Source: Evansella clarkii
Lineage (GTDB): Bacteria; Bacillota; Bacilli; Bacillales; Salisediminibacteriaceae
Assembly: GCF_002019695.1 (NCBI RefSeq)
Contig: NZ_KV917376.1
Location: forward strand, 2,472,670 to 2,536,669
Direction: 5' to 3'
Length of the DNA stretch: 64,000 bases
A program made the position numbers and the translations under genes. The notes under the pieces are model-generated. The model searched no databases and had not been told where the DNA came from. It saw nothing but the letters and a program-made list of their open reading frames with translations. This document shows, one piece after another, positions 56,388-64,000 of this stretch; position 1 is the first letter of the stretch; every line of letters begins with the position of its first letter.

Positions 56388-57012
56388 AGTGTTATTTGCT
56401 GATGACCATGAGATGGTTCGCATTGGAGTTTCTTCCTATCTGTCTGCGCAGGCAGATATCCAGGTAATCGCAGAAGCAGAAGACGGAGGAGAAGCTGTGG
56501 ATCTGGCACTGGCCCATAAACCGGATATTATCCTGATGGACCTGGTAATGAAACAAATGGATGGAATTGAAGCTACAAAAAGAATTATTGAAAAGTGGCC
56601 GGAAGCTAAAATTATTATAGTAACGAGTTTTCTGGATGATGAAAAAGTGTATCCCGCCCTTGAAGCCGGTGCCTCCAGCTATATGCTTAAGACCTCAAAG
56701 GCAAAGGATATTGCAGAAGCTATCCGTTCCACATATAAAGGGCAGTCTGTACTGGAGCCGGAGGTTACTGGAAAGCTTATGACAAGAATGAGGAAAAGTC
56801 CTGCGGCATCTCTTCATGAGGCCCTTACAGCCAGGGAACTGGAGGTGCTCCGCCTCATGACACAGGGAAAGACCAATCTGGAAATTTCTGAAGAGCTTTT
56901 TATCTCATTAAAAACAGTGAAAGTCCATGTCAGCAATATTCTCGGAAAGCTTGAGGTTCATGACCGGACACAGGCGGTTATATACGCTTTTAACGAGGGG
57001 GTATTTAAATAA
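56380..57012 (+). CDS. liaR: Response regulator LiaR
   Basis: NarL/LuxR-type response regulator of 210 residues. The receiver domain has acidic pocket ADDHEMVRIG and Asp54 in IILMDLVMKQMDG as phosphorylation site; the C-terminus has the helix-turn-helix LTARELEVLRLMTQGKTNLE with SLKTVKVHVSNIL. Start at TTG 56380, giving the usual MIKVLFADDHEM beginning; AGGGGGCGGG lies upstream. The frame extends to 56314 inside liaS but is not plausible there. Last gene of the operon. Confidence 0.94.
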   Translation: MIKVLFADDHEMVRIGVSSYLSAQADIQVIAEAEDGGEAVDLALAHKPDIILMDLVMKQMDGIEATKRIIEKWPEAKIIIVTSFLDDEKVYPALEAGASSYMLKTSKAKDIAEAIRSTYKGQSVLEPEVTGKLMTRMRKSPAASLHEALTARELEVLRLMTQGKTNLEISEELFISLKTVKVHVSNILGKLEVHDRTQAVIYAFNEGVFK

Positions 57013-57047
57013 CATAATGTGGTGCTGCTGTCACAAAAAAATGATAC

Positions 57048-57107
57048 AAAAAGCCCCCACGCTAACAAGGGGTCAGGGATACCTTGTTAGCGTGGGGGCT
57101 TTTTTAG
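57048..57107. terminator. Strong bidirectional terminator after liaR
   Basis: AAAAGCCCCCACGCTAACAAGG pairs over its whole length with its complement at 57082-57104, giving A-runs and T-runs on both sides. It serves liaR and the convergent ATP-grasp genes. Confidence 0.95.
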
Positions 57108-57142
57108 TTTTCATACGTGCGGGGAGGGGAGGCAGGTTAACC

Positions 57143-58009
57143 TTATGAAACTACTTTCTGCACATACTCCAGAAACACGTCTGCAATATCCACACTGCTG
57201 TTCATATATAAACTTCTGCAGCCAACGGCATCTTCCATTTCGTTAAATAAAAGCGTGCCATCTTTATCAAATAAAAAATCAATGCCTGCAAAATCTAATT
57301 TTATACTGCTTGCTATGGCATGTATCTGCTTCTTTTCGGCCTCATTTAATACATAACTCCTGGAAGTACCCCCGGTGGAAAGATTTGCACGGAGCTCTGA
57401 GGAGGAGGTTGTTTCCCGCAGAACCGCTCCCTGTATTTCGTTGCCAACGATATAAACCCGGAGGTCTTTACCGGGATTTCCGGAAAGAGGCTGAACGAGC
57501 AGTTCGCTATAGTTTATCTGGCTTAGACAATGGAGAAGATCACATTCATTGTGAATAAAATAAACGCCCGCACCGCCCCGGCCATACGGGTCCTTGATTA
57601 CGAAAGGGAAATCAGGGTGGTTGTCAGGAGACAGTGCCTCTGGTGAAACTGCAGCTGTATCGGCCATACGGATGCCTTTTTTTTGTAAAAAAGCATGGGT
57701 TAGCCGCTTATCATTGGCGAGCCGGGCTGCAAAAGAAGTGTTAAAGGAACGTATTCCACTAAATTCAGCTAGCTCATTCAGCCATGGAGAAACAGAGCGG
57801 TTAATCAGAAAATCAGGACTCTGCTCCCCTCCGCGGGTAAAAGGAGATTCATTTCCGCTTATTTTCCAGGTGAGTTCTTCTAAGTGAACAAGTGAAAGCT
57901 TTATCTCTCTTTTTTCAGCAGCGTGCAGGAGAAGTTTAATAAAACGTTGATTTCGATTAATATCTTCTTTACGGTAGACAAGCCAGCCGTATTTTTTTAT
58001 GGCCCTCAC
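57143..58009 (-). CDS. ATP-grasp family protein (RimK-like), second of a pair
   Basis: Predicted ATP-dependent carboxylate-amine ligase of 288 residues. The ATP-grasp core is visible: ARLANDKRLTHAFLQKKGI, FVIKDPYGRGGAGVYFI (lysine and glycine-rich loop), DLRVYIVGNEI, ELRANLSTGG, and the metal-binding LDFAGIDFLF with LFNEMEDAVGCRSLY. The last segment lacks the usual Asn-x-x-x-x-x-Asn order (NEMED instead of NEVN), so catalysis may be altered. Start is GTG at 58009, overlapping the upstream stop (GTGA). Substrate unknown. Confidence 0.82.
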   Translation of the reverse strand: MRAIKKYGWLVYRKEDINRNQRFIKLLLHAAEKREIKLSLVHLEELTWKISGNESPFTRGGEQSPDFLINRSVSPWLNELAEFSGIRSFNTSFAARLANDKRLTHAFLQKKGIRMADTAAVSPEALSPDNHPDFPFVIKDPYGRGGAGVYFIHNECDLLHCLSQINYSELLVQPLSGNPGKDLRVYIVGNEIQGAVLRETTSSSELRANLSTGGTSRSYVLNEAEKKQIHAIASSIKLDFAGIDFLFDKDGTLLFNEMEDAVGCRSLYMNSSVDIADVFLEYVQKVVS

Positions 58010-58923
58010 TTTTTCGAACTCCTTCTTTTCTCTGTATTTTCTTTTATAAACTGAACCATATCAACGGCAACGTCGATACCCGTGCATTCATAAATGCTGC
58101 GAATGTGCGGATTAGTGTTAACCTCACAAAGGAAAGGTCCGTTCTTTCCAGGAAGAAGGTCTACCCCTGCAAAATCTGCACCGACGGCTCTTGCGGCAGA
58201 AAGGGCCAGTTCTGTTTCTTCTTTGGAAGGGGTGTACGGAACCGTGGTTCCTCCTGCTGTTACGTTAGCCCGGAAATCTTCCTTGGAAGTTCGTTTCATT
58301 GCTGCGGCTATTTTGCCCCCGACTACATTTAATCGCAAGTCTGTTCCAAGGCTTTCTGTTATTGGCTTTTGAATTATGTATTCCTTCCATTTAAGCTGTC
58401 TTGCCAGCTTAAAGAGCTGCTCCGGCGAGTCTGCCCAGTATACCTGCTGGCCAAAAGAACCGTATGCTTCCTTAACGATGAGAGGAAAACTAAGTTCTTC
58501 AGCAGCCAGCTGAATATGCTTTTCGTCTTCCATTTCAAGCCCGCTGTATACGAGGGGAGCGATAACGGTGTCCGGCACAGGAAATCCGCCGGTGGCTAAC
58601 TTCTGGTGCATCAGTGCTTTATTATCACAAATTCCGATCGCTTCCGCAGAATTAAACAGAGGAATGCCCATCATTTCGAGATGCCTTGCTAAATGAAGGT
58701 CTTTGTCTGCGAAATGGACGAAATCAGGCAGAGGATCTGTTCCCTTTATGCCAGCCAGTGCAGGTATTCCGTTTATGACGGAAGCGAGCAGATGGTTGTT
58801 CGCTTTAGCCTCTATATGTATATTCTGAGTCCTGGCAGCTCTTTGAATCCACTGGATATAGTCGGTGAATTTCCCTGTTGTTAAATTCCCGTTGTATATA
58901 ATCCACCCATGTAAATCCGGCAT
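58006..58923 (-). CDS. ATP-grasp family protein (RimK-like), first of a pair
   Basis: Predicted ATP-grasp ligase of 305 residues and paralogue of its downstream neighbour. Visible are GICDNKALMHQKLATGGFPV, LIVKEAYGSFGQQVYWA, DLRLNVVGGKIAAAMKR, DFRANVTAGG and ADFAGVDLL with FLCEVNTNPHIRSIYE, which keeps the metal-binding Glu and Asn. RimK-like enzymes add amino acids, often glutamate, to peptides or small molecules; the substrate here is unknown. ATG 58923 follows AAGGAG; the frame back to 58953 has no such site. Coupled to the second ligase. Confidence 0.85.
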   Translation of the reverse strand: MPDLHGWIIYNGNLTTGKFTDYIQWIQRAARTQNIHIEAKANNHLLASVINGIPALAGIKGTDPLPDFVHFADKDLHLARHLEMMGIPLFNSAEAIGICDNKALMHQKLATGGFPVPDTVIAPLVYSGLEMEDEKHIQLAAEELSFPLIVKEAYGSFGQQVYWADSPEQLFKLARQLKWKEYIIQKPITESLGTDLRLNVVGGKIAAAMKRTSKEDFRANVTAGGTTVPYTPSKEETELALSAARAVGADFAGVDLLPGKNGPFLCEVNTNPHIRSIYECTGIDVAVDMVQFIKENTEKRRSSKK

Positions 58924-58990
58924 AGCATACTCCTTCCTGTCCGAGTCAAACATATGATAAAGTTAAAGAGTCAAGCCCTGTATGAAAATG

Positions 58991-59028
58991 TCAGGGGCCA
59001 GACCCCCGACGATTTTGTGAACACTTTT
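58991..59028 (-). repeat. GGGGTCTGGCCCC repeat, copy before folC
   Basis: On the minus strand AAAAGTGTTCACAAAATCGT is followed by CGGGGGTCTGGCCCC. It matches the copy before valS (46441-46482) over about 30 bp, in opposite orientation. Confidence 0.65.
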
Positions 59029-59086
59029 GATAATGGCATGGTTTCATTGAAAAATCAACTTAGTTATGCCTGGAGGGAATTGAAAG

Positions 59087-60367
59087 ATGATACGTACATA
59101 CGAAGAAGCGCAAACATATCTGCAGTGGAAGCAGGAAGCGGGCATACGCTTTGACCTGAAACGAATGAGAGTACTAATGGAAAAGCTCCGGCATCCTGAA
59201 CGGCGGGTGAAAACGATACACGTTGCAGGAACAAACGGAAAGGGATCAACGGTCACCTATCTGCGCTCCATGCTTGAAAGAGCAGAGTTTTTCATCGGAA
59301 CGTTTATGACTCCCGTTTTTGGGGATACGAGAGAACAGATAGCGATAAATGGCATACCAATCGGAGAAGAAGAATTTGCTGCATTGCTCAGTGAAATTGA
59401 ACCTGGAATACAGGAAGCAGAAGCTGAGCTCGGAGAGACGATCAGCGAATTCGAAGTAATGACTGCAGCAGCTTTATATTTCTTCTCCTTTAAAAAAGCG
59501 GTCGATCTTGCCATAATAGAAACGGGAATGGGCGGCAAAAATGATGCAACCAACGTAATTGTCCCTCTTGTCTCCATTATTACTAACGTGGCAGAGGACC
59601 ATAAAGAATTCCTGGGAGACTCAATAAGTGAAATAGCCCGTGAAAAAGCGGGAATTATCAAGGCAGGCATCCCGGTTATAACCGGCAGTGAGGGGGAAGC
59701 CCTCGAGGTTATAAAAAAAGAGGCAGGCGACAGAAAATCAAAAGTCTATTCTCCTGGCGAACAGTTTTCCTTTCATACTGATGTAAAAGATGGGAAACAG
59801 GTCCTCACTTACGAAGCTTCCTACCGGAAACTGGACGGGATACCATTGAAAATGGCCGGGGAACATCAAGCTAAAAACGCTGCACTCGCTGTTGTTGCAG
59901 CTGATTATTTAAAGCAGTTTTATGCTCTGATGGTAGATGACGAGCAGGTGATTGAGGGGCTTAAGAAGGCTGAGCTGCCAGGGAGATTTGAAAGAATCTC
60001 CGAATCTCCAGTGATTCTGCTTGATACAGCCCATAATCCGGCAGCAATAGAAACTGCGGTGAAAACGGTTAACGATATGTTTCAGGATAAACCTGATGTT
60101 CTGTTTGCAGCGATGAAGGATAAAGATATACAGGGAATGGTTGAGAAACTGGCCCCCTCAGCAAATACAATTTTTTATACTGATTTTTTATCACCGAGAG
60201 CCCTGCCTGCTGATAAATACGATGGAATCGCAGGAGGCAGTGAAGTGAAAATTGTGGAACACCCTGAACAATGGGTTTCCGAATGGCAGAAAAAAAACAC
60301 AGATGCTGTACTGTTGATTACCGGGTCACACCAGTTTATTGGTGAAATGAGGAAAAATCTTATATAA
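59087..60367 (+). CDS. folC: Folylpolyglutamate synthase/dihydrofolate synthase
   Basis: Mur-ligase-family enzyme that adds glutamate to dihydropteroate and folates. The 426-residue protein has the P-loop VAGTNGKGSTVTYLRSML, ETGMGGKNDATNV, the segment NVAEDHKEFLGDSISEIARE with KAGIIKAGIP, and LLDTAHNPAAIE in the C-terminal domain. ATG 59087 follows GGAGGG at 9 bp. It resumes the B. subtilis gene order after the inserted envelope genes and ends at a terminator. Confidence 0.97.
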   Translation: MIRTYEEAQTYLQWKQEAGIRFDLKRMRVLMEKLRHPERRVKTIHVAGTNGKGSTVTYLRSMLERAEFFIGTFMTPVFGDTREQIAINGIPIGEEEFAALLSEIEPGIQEAEAELGETISEFEVMTAAALYFFSFKKAVDLAIIETGMGGKNDATNVIVPLVSIITNVAEDHKEFLGDSISEIAREKAGIIKAGIPVITGSEGEALEVIKKEAGDRKSKVYSPGEQFSFHTDVKDGKQVLTYEASYRKLDGIPLKMAGEHQAKNAALAVVAADYLKQFYALMVDDEQVIEGLKKAELPGRFERISESPVILLDTAHNPAAIETAVKTVNDMFQDKPDVLFAAMKDKDIQGMVEKLAPSANTIFYTDFLSPRALPADKYDGIAGGSEVKIVEHPEQWVSEWQKKNTDAVLLITGSHQFIGEMRKNLI

Positions 60368-60372
60368 TACAG

Positions 60373-60416
60373 TTAACCAGGATAAAGGGACTATGTCTTT
60401 TATCCTGGTTAATTTA
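60373..60416 (+). terminator. Terminator of folC
   Basis: TTAACCAGGATAAA pairs perfectly with TTTATCCTGGTTAA, followed by TTTATTTT. Confidence 0.88.
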
Positions 60417-60588
60417 TTTTCTGAAATTTCAGCAGACGGAGCATTCTACTGCATCCCGGAAATAATTAGATCTTTTTTCCTTATTTGAAGGCTTAAACTA
60501 TTAACACAACTACTTTACTGTGGTAATATAGTATACATATTTATCAATAAACAAAAAATTCAAATTTTTCCACCTGATTTATGTAATT

Positions 60589-60617
60589 TTGATTAAATAA
60601 GAATATCAGTATAAAAT
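60589..60617 (+). promoter_or_regulatory. Candidate promoter of the diguanylate cyclase gene
   Basis: TTGATT (60589-60594) and TAAAAT (60612-60617) with a 17-bp spacer, about 95 bp before the gene. The rest of the 345-bp gap after folC shows no gene. Confidence 0.5.
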
Positions 60618-60712
60618 ACCTATGTTTTTAATCGTAGCTTGTCAGCTTAAATACATATCCCGGGACAGGTCATGAAGGACAGGCCAGGGAATATACAATG
60701 GAGGTGATGAAA

Positions 60713-62404
60713 GTGAGCAGTAAGAAACAAATAGTGATCTGGGGAGTGTGGTGCGTAGTCTTTACCGCCGCCTTAGCTGTTTTCTTCGCCAGGGCTCTTC
60801 CTCTTGTTTACAATCAATGGCTGGAGATATTATCATTCCTTACTCTCATATTAATTGCATCAGTCTTCCCTATAAGATTTCGAGATACTAATATTGTACC
60901 GCTGCACGGTATAGCTCTTGCCATCTTTCTTCAATTTGGTCTTCTTATAGAAATGTTTGTTATGCAGCTTGCAGTCTTAACTTCTTTGCTGAGCCTCAGG
61001 CTGACCAGAAGCGAATTATACAGAATCCCTCTTAACTCACTAGTTTTTTTCACAGTCTCCATCGTATCAGCCGGAGTATATTATTCTCTGGGAGGGATTA
61101 CCGAGAACCTTTCAGAAGTTCAGCTCTCACTGATGCTTTTTCCCATAGCTGCCTATGCGTTTACATACTTCTTCCTTAACAACTGGATTATATTCCTGAT
61201 TAGAAAATACTTAGTTAAACTCAGAAAAACGAAATTTTTTGATGAAGCTCTAAAGATGGAGGCTGTTTCTGCAGTACTTATTATACCTATAGGTGTAACA
61301 CTCGTTCTGCTGTACGAGCAGATTGGCATGATTGCTGTATTCCTAATCGGTATCCCGCTGTTAAGCCTGTCACTTATCCTAAAAATCTATAATCAGAGTG
61401 AGATGACAAACCGTCTCCTGAAGAAAGTTAGCTCGTTCGGCTACCGTGTGAACGGAAATCTCTCGGTGAACAGCATAAATGAGTTATTCACAAAGACAGT
61501 CACCTCTATTTTTCCGGTGGACAAGGCATTTATATACGAGGTTCATAACGGAAAACTAAAAGTAACCCAGGCGTATCATGCCAGCACTAAAACAAAATTA
61601 TATCTGAAAAACGGTGATAATATCAGCCTGAAGGCGCTTGAACAGGGAAGCCCGGTTTATATACCTGCGGCAGGTGAAAATGAAGAAACAGATAAAGAAA
61701 ATATTTGGGAGGATACTCAGTCGGTGATCTCTATACCTGCAATGAGCAATAAGGAAGTAACGGGAATTATTACAGTGGGGTCTCCAAGAAAACACGCCTT
61801 TGAAAAAAATCACCTTATGCTCCTTGAAATAATGGCTAACTACCTGGCAGTAGCCATTCAAAATGCTAAAAACTATGAACTTAAAAAGAATGAAAGTGAA
61901 CGCTGCTCATTAACAGGGCTCTATAATTTCAGATATTTTGAAAATCTTTTGTTTGAAAAATTTGATATGTCAGGAAACAAGGAGGATTTTGCGATTATTC
62001 TTCTTGATCTGGACCATTTTAAGAGGATTAATGATTCATATGGACACCAAAGCGGAAACGAGGTGCTGCGGCAGGTTGCTGATGTACTTGTGAATACGGT
62101 AGGCAGTTTCGGAACACTTGCCAGGTACGGCGGAGAAGAATTCGTCATTTTAATGGAGGGAACGAATGTAAAGTTTGCTGAAAAAATGGCTGAATCACTC
62201 CGGGAAAATATAGAAAACCACCTTTTCGTTGTAACAGATGACCTTGATACTGGAGAAAGAAAATCAGTCCGGCTGACAGCCAGTATCGGAGTTGCGGGAA
62301 AAACCGAGCCTGGAGAATCCGCTATGTCGGTGCTCAGAAATGCGGACCGTGCAATGTACACAGGAGCAAAACAAAAGGGAAGAAACCGTGTCTCTCACTT
62401 TTAA
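60713..62404 (+). CDS. Membrane diguanylate cyclase with GAF domain
   Basis: Makes the second messenger cyclic di-GMP. The 563 residues comprise an N-terminal membrane domain with about six helices (to about residue 225), a GAF domain (about 240-390, including KAFIYEVHNGKLKV), and a GGDEF domain (about 395-563) with active-site RYGGEEFVIL. An inhibitory I-site (RxxD) is not evident just before it. GTG 60713 is chosen because GGAGGTGA then has normal spacing; ATG 60698 overlaps it. Layout recalls DgcP (YtrP) of B. subtilis, but orthology is unproven. Confidence 0.88.
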   Translation: MSSKKQIVIWGVWCVVFTAALAVFFARALPLVYNQWLEILSFLTLILIASVFPIRFRDTNIVPLHGIALAIFLQFGLLIEMFVMQLAVLTSLLSLRLTRSELYRIPLNSLVFFTVSIVSAGVYYSLGGITENLSEVQLSLMLFPIAAYAFTYFFLNNWIIFLIRKYLVKLRKTKFFDEALKMEAVSAVLIIPIGVTLVLLYEQIGMIAVFLIGIPLLSLSLILKIYNQSEMTNRLLKKVSSFGYRVNGNLSVNSINELFTKTVTSIFPVDKAFIYEVHNGKLKVTQAYHASTKTKLYLKNGDNISLKALEQGSPVYIPAAGENEETDKENIWEDTQSVISIPAMSNKEVTGIITVGSPRKHAFEKNHLMLLEIMANYLAVAIQNAKNYELKKNESERCSLTGLYNFRYFENLLFEKFDMSGNKEDFAIILLDLDHFKRINDSYGHQSGNEVLRQVADVLVNTVGSFGTLARYGGEEFVILMEGTNVKFAEKMAESLRENIENHLFVVTDDLDTGERKSVRLTASIGVAGKTEPGESAMSVLRNADRAMYTGAKQKGRNRVSHF

Positions 62405-62527
62405 ATTGTAAATTTCCAATTACTATTTGAAAGAATTGACAACAGATGATTTAATAGAATAGTAGGAAGAAATCAGCAATCAGGGAAATCTCCGCCAAAT
62501 CGGGGATAAACCCAAAAGGAGACAAAA

Positions 62528-62779
62528 GTGGTTGAAATTATATTGCTGTTAGCAGGGATAAGTATTCTATTAACTATTCTGTTATTATTGCCTTCTGTTT
62601 TTTCAAAGAAACTAACAGTAGTTCTCGTACTTATAGCCTCCCTGTATTTTTATACAGGTATCATTCTCCTTGATTATTTCCACTGGGGATACGTGGCAGG
62701 AGGTATTGTTGTTCTAATTGTCACTACTTCCTGGATTGTTGCTTATTTACTTGATAAACAGGGGAATAAATCAGCGTAG
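62528..62779 (+). CDS. Small membrane protein, unknown
   Basis: An 83-residue protein of two or three membrane helices (IILLLAGISILLTILLLLPS, LTVVLVLIASLYFYTGIILL, VAGGIVVLIVTTSWIVAYLL) with a short charged tail. The start is GTG 62528 with AAAGGAGA upstream. I recognise no family. It lies 26 bp before the VanW-type gene and is probably co-transcribed with it. Confidence 0.75.
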   Translation: MVEIILLLAGISILLTILLLLPSVFSKKLTVVLVLIASLYFYTGIILLDYFHWGYVAGGIVVLIVTTSWIVAYLLDKQGNKSA

Positions 62780-62805
62780 AAGATTTTTAAAACGGGGTGT
62801 GCAGG

Positions 62806-64000
62806 ATGGGGAAATTGCAATGGTTTATATCATCACTGGTTGTCATGACAGGTATCATTATTTTTCTTTCATTATTTAATTTTTCAGGAAATATGCTTTA
62901 CGCTATCTGGTTTGAAGAAGAGCGCTATGATGTGGAAACGTATATGGCGAGCGTTGATATTAGCGGTATGAGTGAGGAAGAAGCTGTTACTGCGTTGCGG
63001 GAGCAGACTGAAAACTGGAAGTCAGGCCAGACGATCGAAGTGCGCTGGTTTGAAAAAACAGCAGTCTTTCCTGCTGAAAAACTGAACTTTTTTATAGAGG
63101 AATCTGTTCAGAGTATGTCTAATGGCGAAATTTCTGAAGGTGACCTTATAGTCTCGGCAGACAGAAGAGAGCTGGAAGAAGTTATTGCCTATTTTTCTGA
63201 GCATGCAGGTTTTGAACTTGAGGCAGATGAGGAAGCGCTAAGAGAAGAACTGGAACTAAGAGCCTCAGAGCTTCCGGATGAGAATATAACTATATCACTT
63301 CATGAATTTACTGTTGATCCGGACGGAATGACGGAGGAAGACGTATCTTCGGTTATTTATCAGGCTGAAAGGTCTTATTTTGGCGACCAGCTTGCATTAT
63401 GGCTAAACAGCACAGAACCAGTTATCATCGAACCGGAAGAGAATTATACATTTAGTACGATGTTCGCAGGGGCCGAGATGGAGATTCCTTCGGAAGAATC
63501 TATGTCGATTCTGGCTTCTGCTGTTTATGAAGCGCTGCTTCACACCAATTTCCAGCTTATTGAACGAGTTCAGAGTGACATACTTTATGACACTGTACCT
63601 GAAGGATTTGACGTAAGAGTCGTTGAGTATCAGTCAGATTTGATTTTTCATAATCCTAATCCTGTACCTTATGAGCTGTATTTGTCCGCGGAAAATGGCA
63701 GGATTAGTGCAGAAGTATATGGGGAGGAATTTCCATATTCAATTAATGTGGATATACTCGACCACCAGCAAATTGAGCCAAAGACGATTGTCCGCTATTC
63801 AGATACAGTGCCACAAGGTACGGAGAACGTTATAGAAACGGGAGAGCCTGGGCTTTCCTATCAGTTAGCCAGAACTTTCACCAATATGGAATCTGAGGTA
63901 ATTTTTGAAGAAGTAATTGCTAATGATTATTATCCCGCAGAAGAAAGAGTGGAAGTCTGGAGTAAAGAAGATTATCTCGCCCGGACAACAGATGATGGAA
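62806..64000 (+). CDS. VanW-like/G5-domain membrane-anchored protein (3' end outside window)
   Basis: Open frame from ATG 62806 (GGGGTG upstream) to the window end, at least 398 codons without a stop. It starts with one membrane helix (WFISSLVVMTGIIIFLSLFN), so most of the protein lies outside the membrane. The middle has the VanW-family pattern GMSEEEAVTALREQ, FSTMFAGAEMEIPSEESMSI, and LIFHNPNPVPYELYLSAENG. Near the cut there is a beta-rich G5-like segment (PQGTENVIETGEPG). Strongly acidic. Function unknown, probably at the cell wall. The C-terminus cannot be judged. Confidence 0.8.
   Translation, partial: MGKLQWFISSLVVMTGIIIFLSLFNFSGNMLYAIWFEEERYDVETYMASVDISGMSEEEAVTALREQTENWKSGQTIEVRWFEKTAVFPAEKLNFFIEESVQSMSNGEISEGDLIVSADRRELEEVIAYFSEHAGFELEADEEALREELELRASELPDENITISLHEFTVDPDGMTEEDVSSVIYQAERSYFGDQLALWLNSTEPVIIEPEENYTFSTMFAGAEMEIPSEESMSILASAVYEALLHTNFQLIERVQSDILYDTVPEGFDVRVVEYQSDLIFHNPNPVPYELYLSAENGRISAEVYGEEFPYSINVDILDHQQIEPKTIVRYSDTVPQGTENVIETGEPGLSYQLARTFTNMESEVIFEEVIANDYYPAEERVEVWSKEDYLARTTDDG

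Overview
The window reads as chromosome of an endospore-forming member of the Bacillaceae. The order sdhCAB, ysmA, gerE, ysmB, racE, gerM, rph, rdgB, ysnB, ysoA, tig, clpX, lonB, lonA, ysxC, hemAXCDBL, spoVID, ysxE, valS, folC is, from memory, the Bacillus subtilis order. Proteins align with B. subtilis homologues over full length. Sporulation is supported by gerE, gerM, spoVID, ysxE and several sigma-E/sigma-K-like promoters. The genus cannot be fixed from sequence alone.

Four blocks interrupt this backbone. (1) glcT-ptsH-ptsI (about 4.6-7.7 kb) lies between gerE and ysmB, and ptsHI sits behind a GlcT-type antitermination leader without ptsG. (2) A sulfur island (19.0-25.4 kb) lies between clpX and lonB. 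Its minus-strand operon cysH-sat-cysC-SLC13 permease turns imported sulfate into sulfite. The divergent comB-comA-VOC operon can turn sulfite plus PEP into 3-sulfolactate, a compound known from Bacillus spores. (3) A polar amino-acid ABC transporter and a small membrane protein (31.6-34.9 kb) lie between ysxC and hemA. (4) A cell-envelope island (49.2-58.9 kb) lies between valS and folC. It holds a P1-family peptidase with D-amino-acid transaminase, a PspA-like protein, a liaI-liaH-liaF-liaS-liaR envelope-stress operon, and a tandem pair of ATP-grasp ligases. Downstream of folC are a membrane-bound diguanylate cyclase, a two-to-three-helix membrane protein and a VanW-type protein cut by the window end.

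Intergenic DNA is unusually rich in repeats. Two tRNA genes (Gly-TCC and Arg-TCT) are each preceded by a truncated copy of their own 5' end fused to the same 79-bp sequence; related copies lie near 16.7 and 32.6 kb. A 15-unit tandem array with an exact 52-bp period lies at 52.36-53.11 kb. Two short three-unit arrays with the same 52-bp period lie at 18.8 and 41.8 kb. A duplicated 101-bp unit lies at 25.5 kb. Several of these sit at the edges of the inserted blocks.

Other regulatory signals are a valine T-box before valS, a sigma-K-like promoter before gerE, a sigma-E-like promoter before spoVID, and many intrinsic terminators. A previously unlisted 52-codon membrane-protein gene lies on the minus strand at 45.4-45.6 kb, with its own sigma-K-like promoter and terminator. 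All identifications come from reading the sequence and from memory of the families; no search was run.
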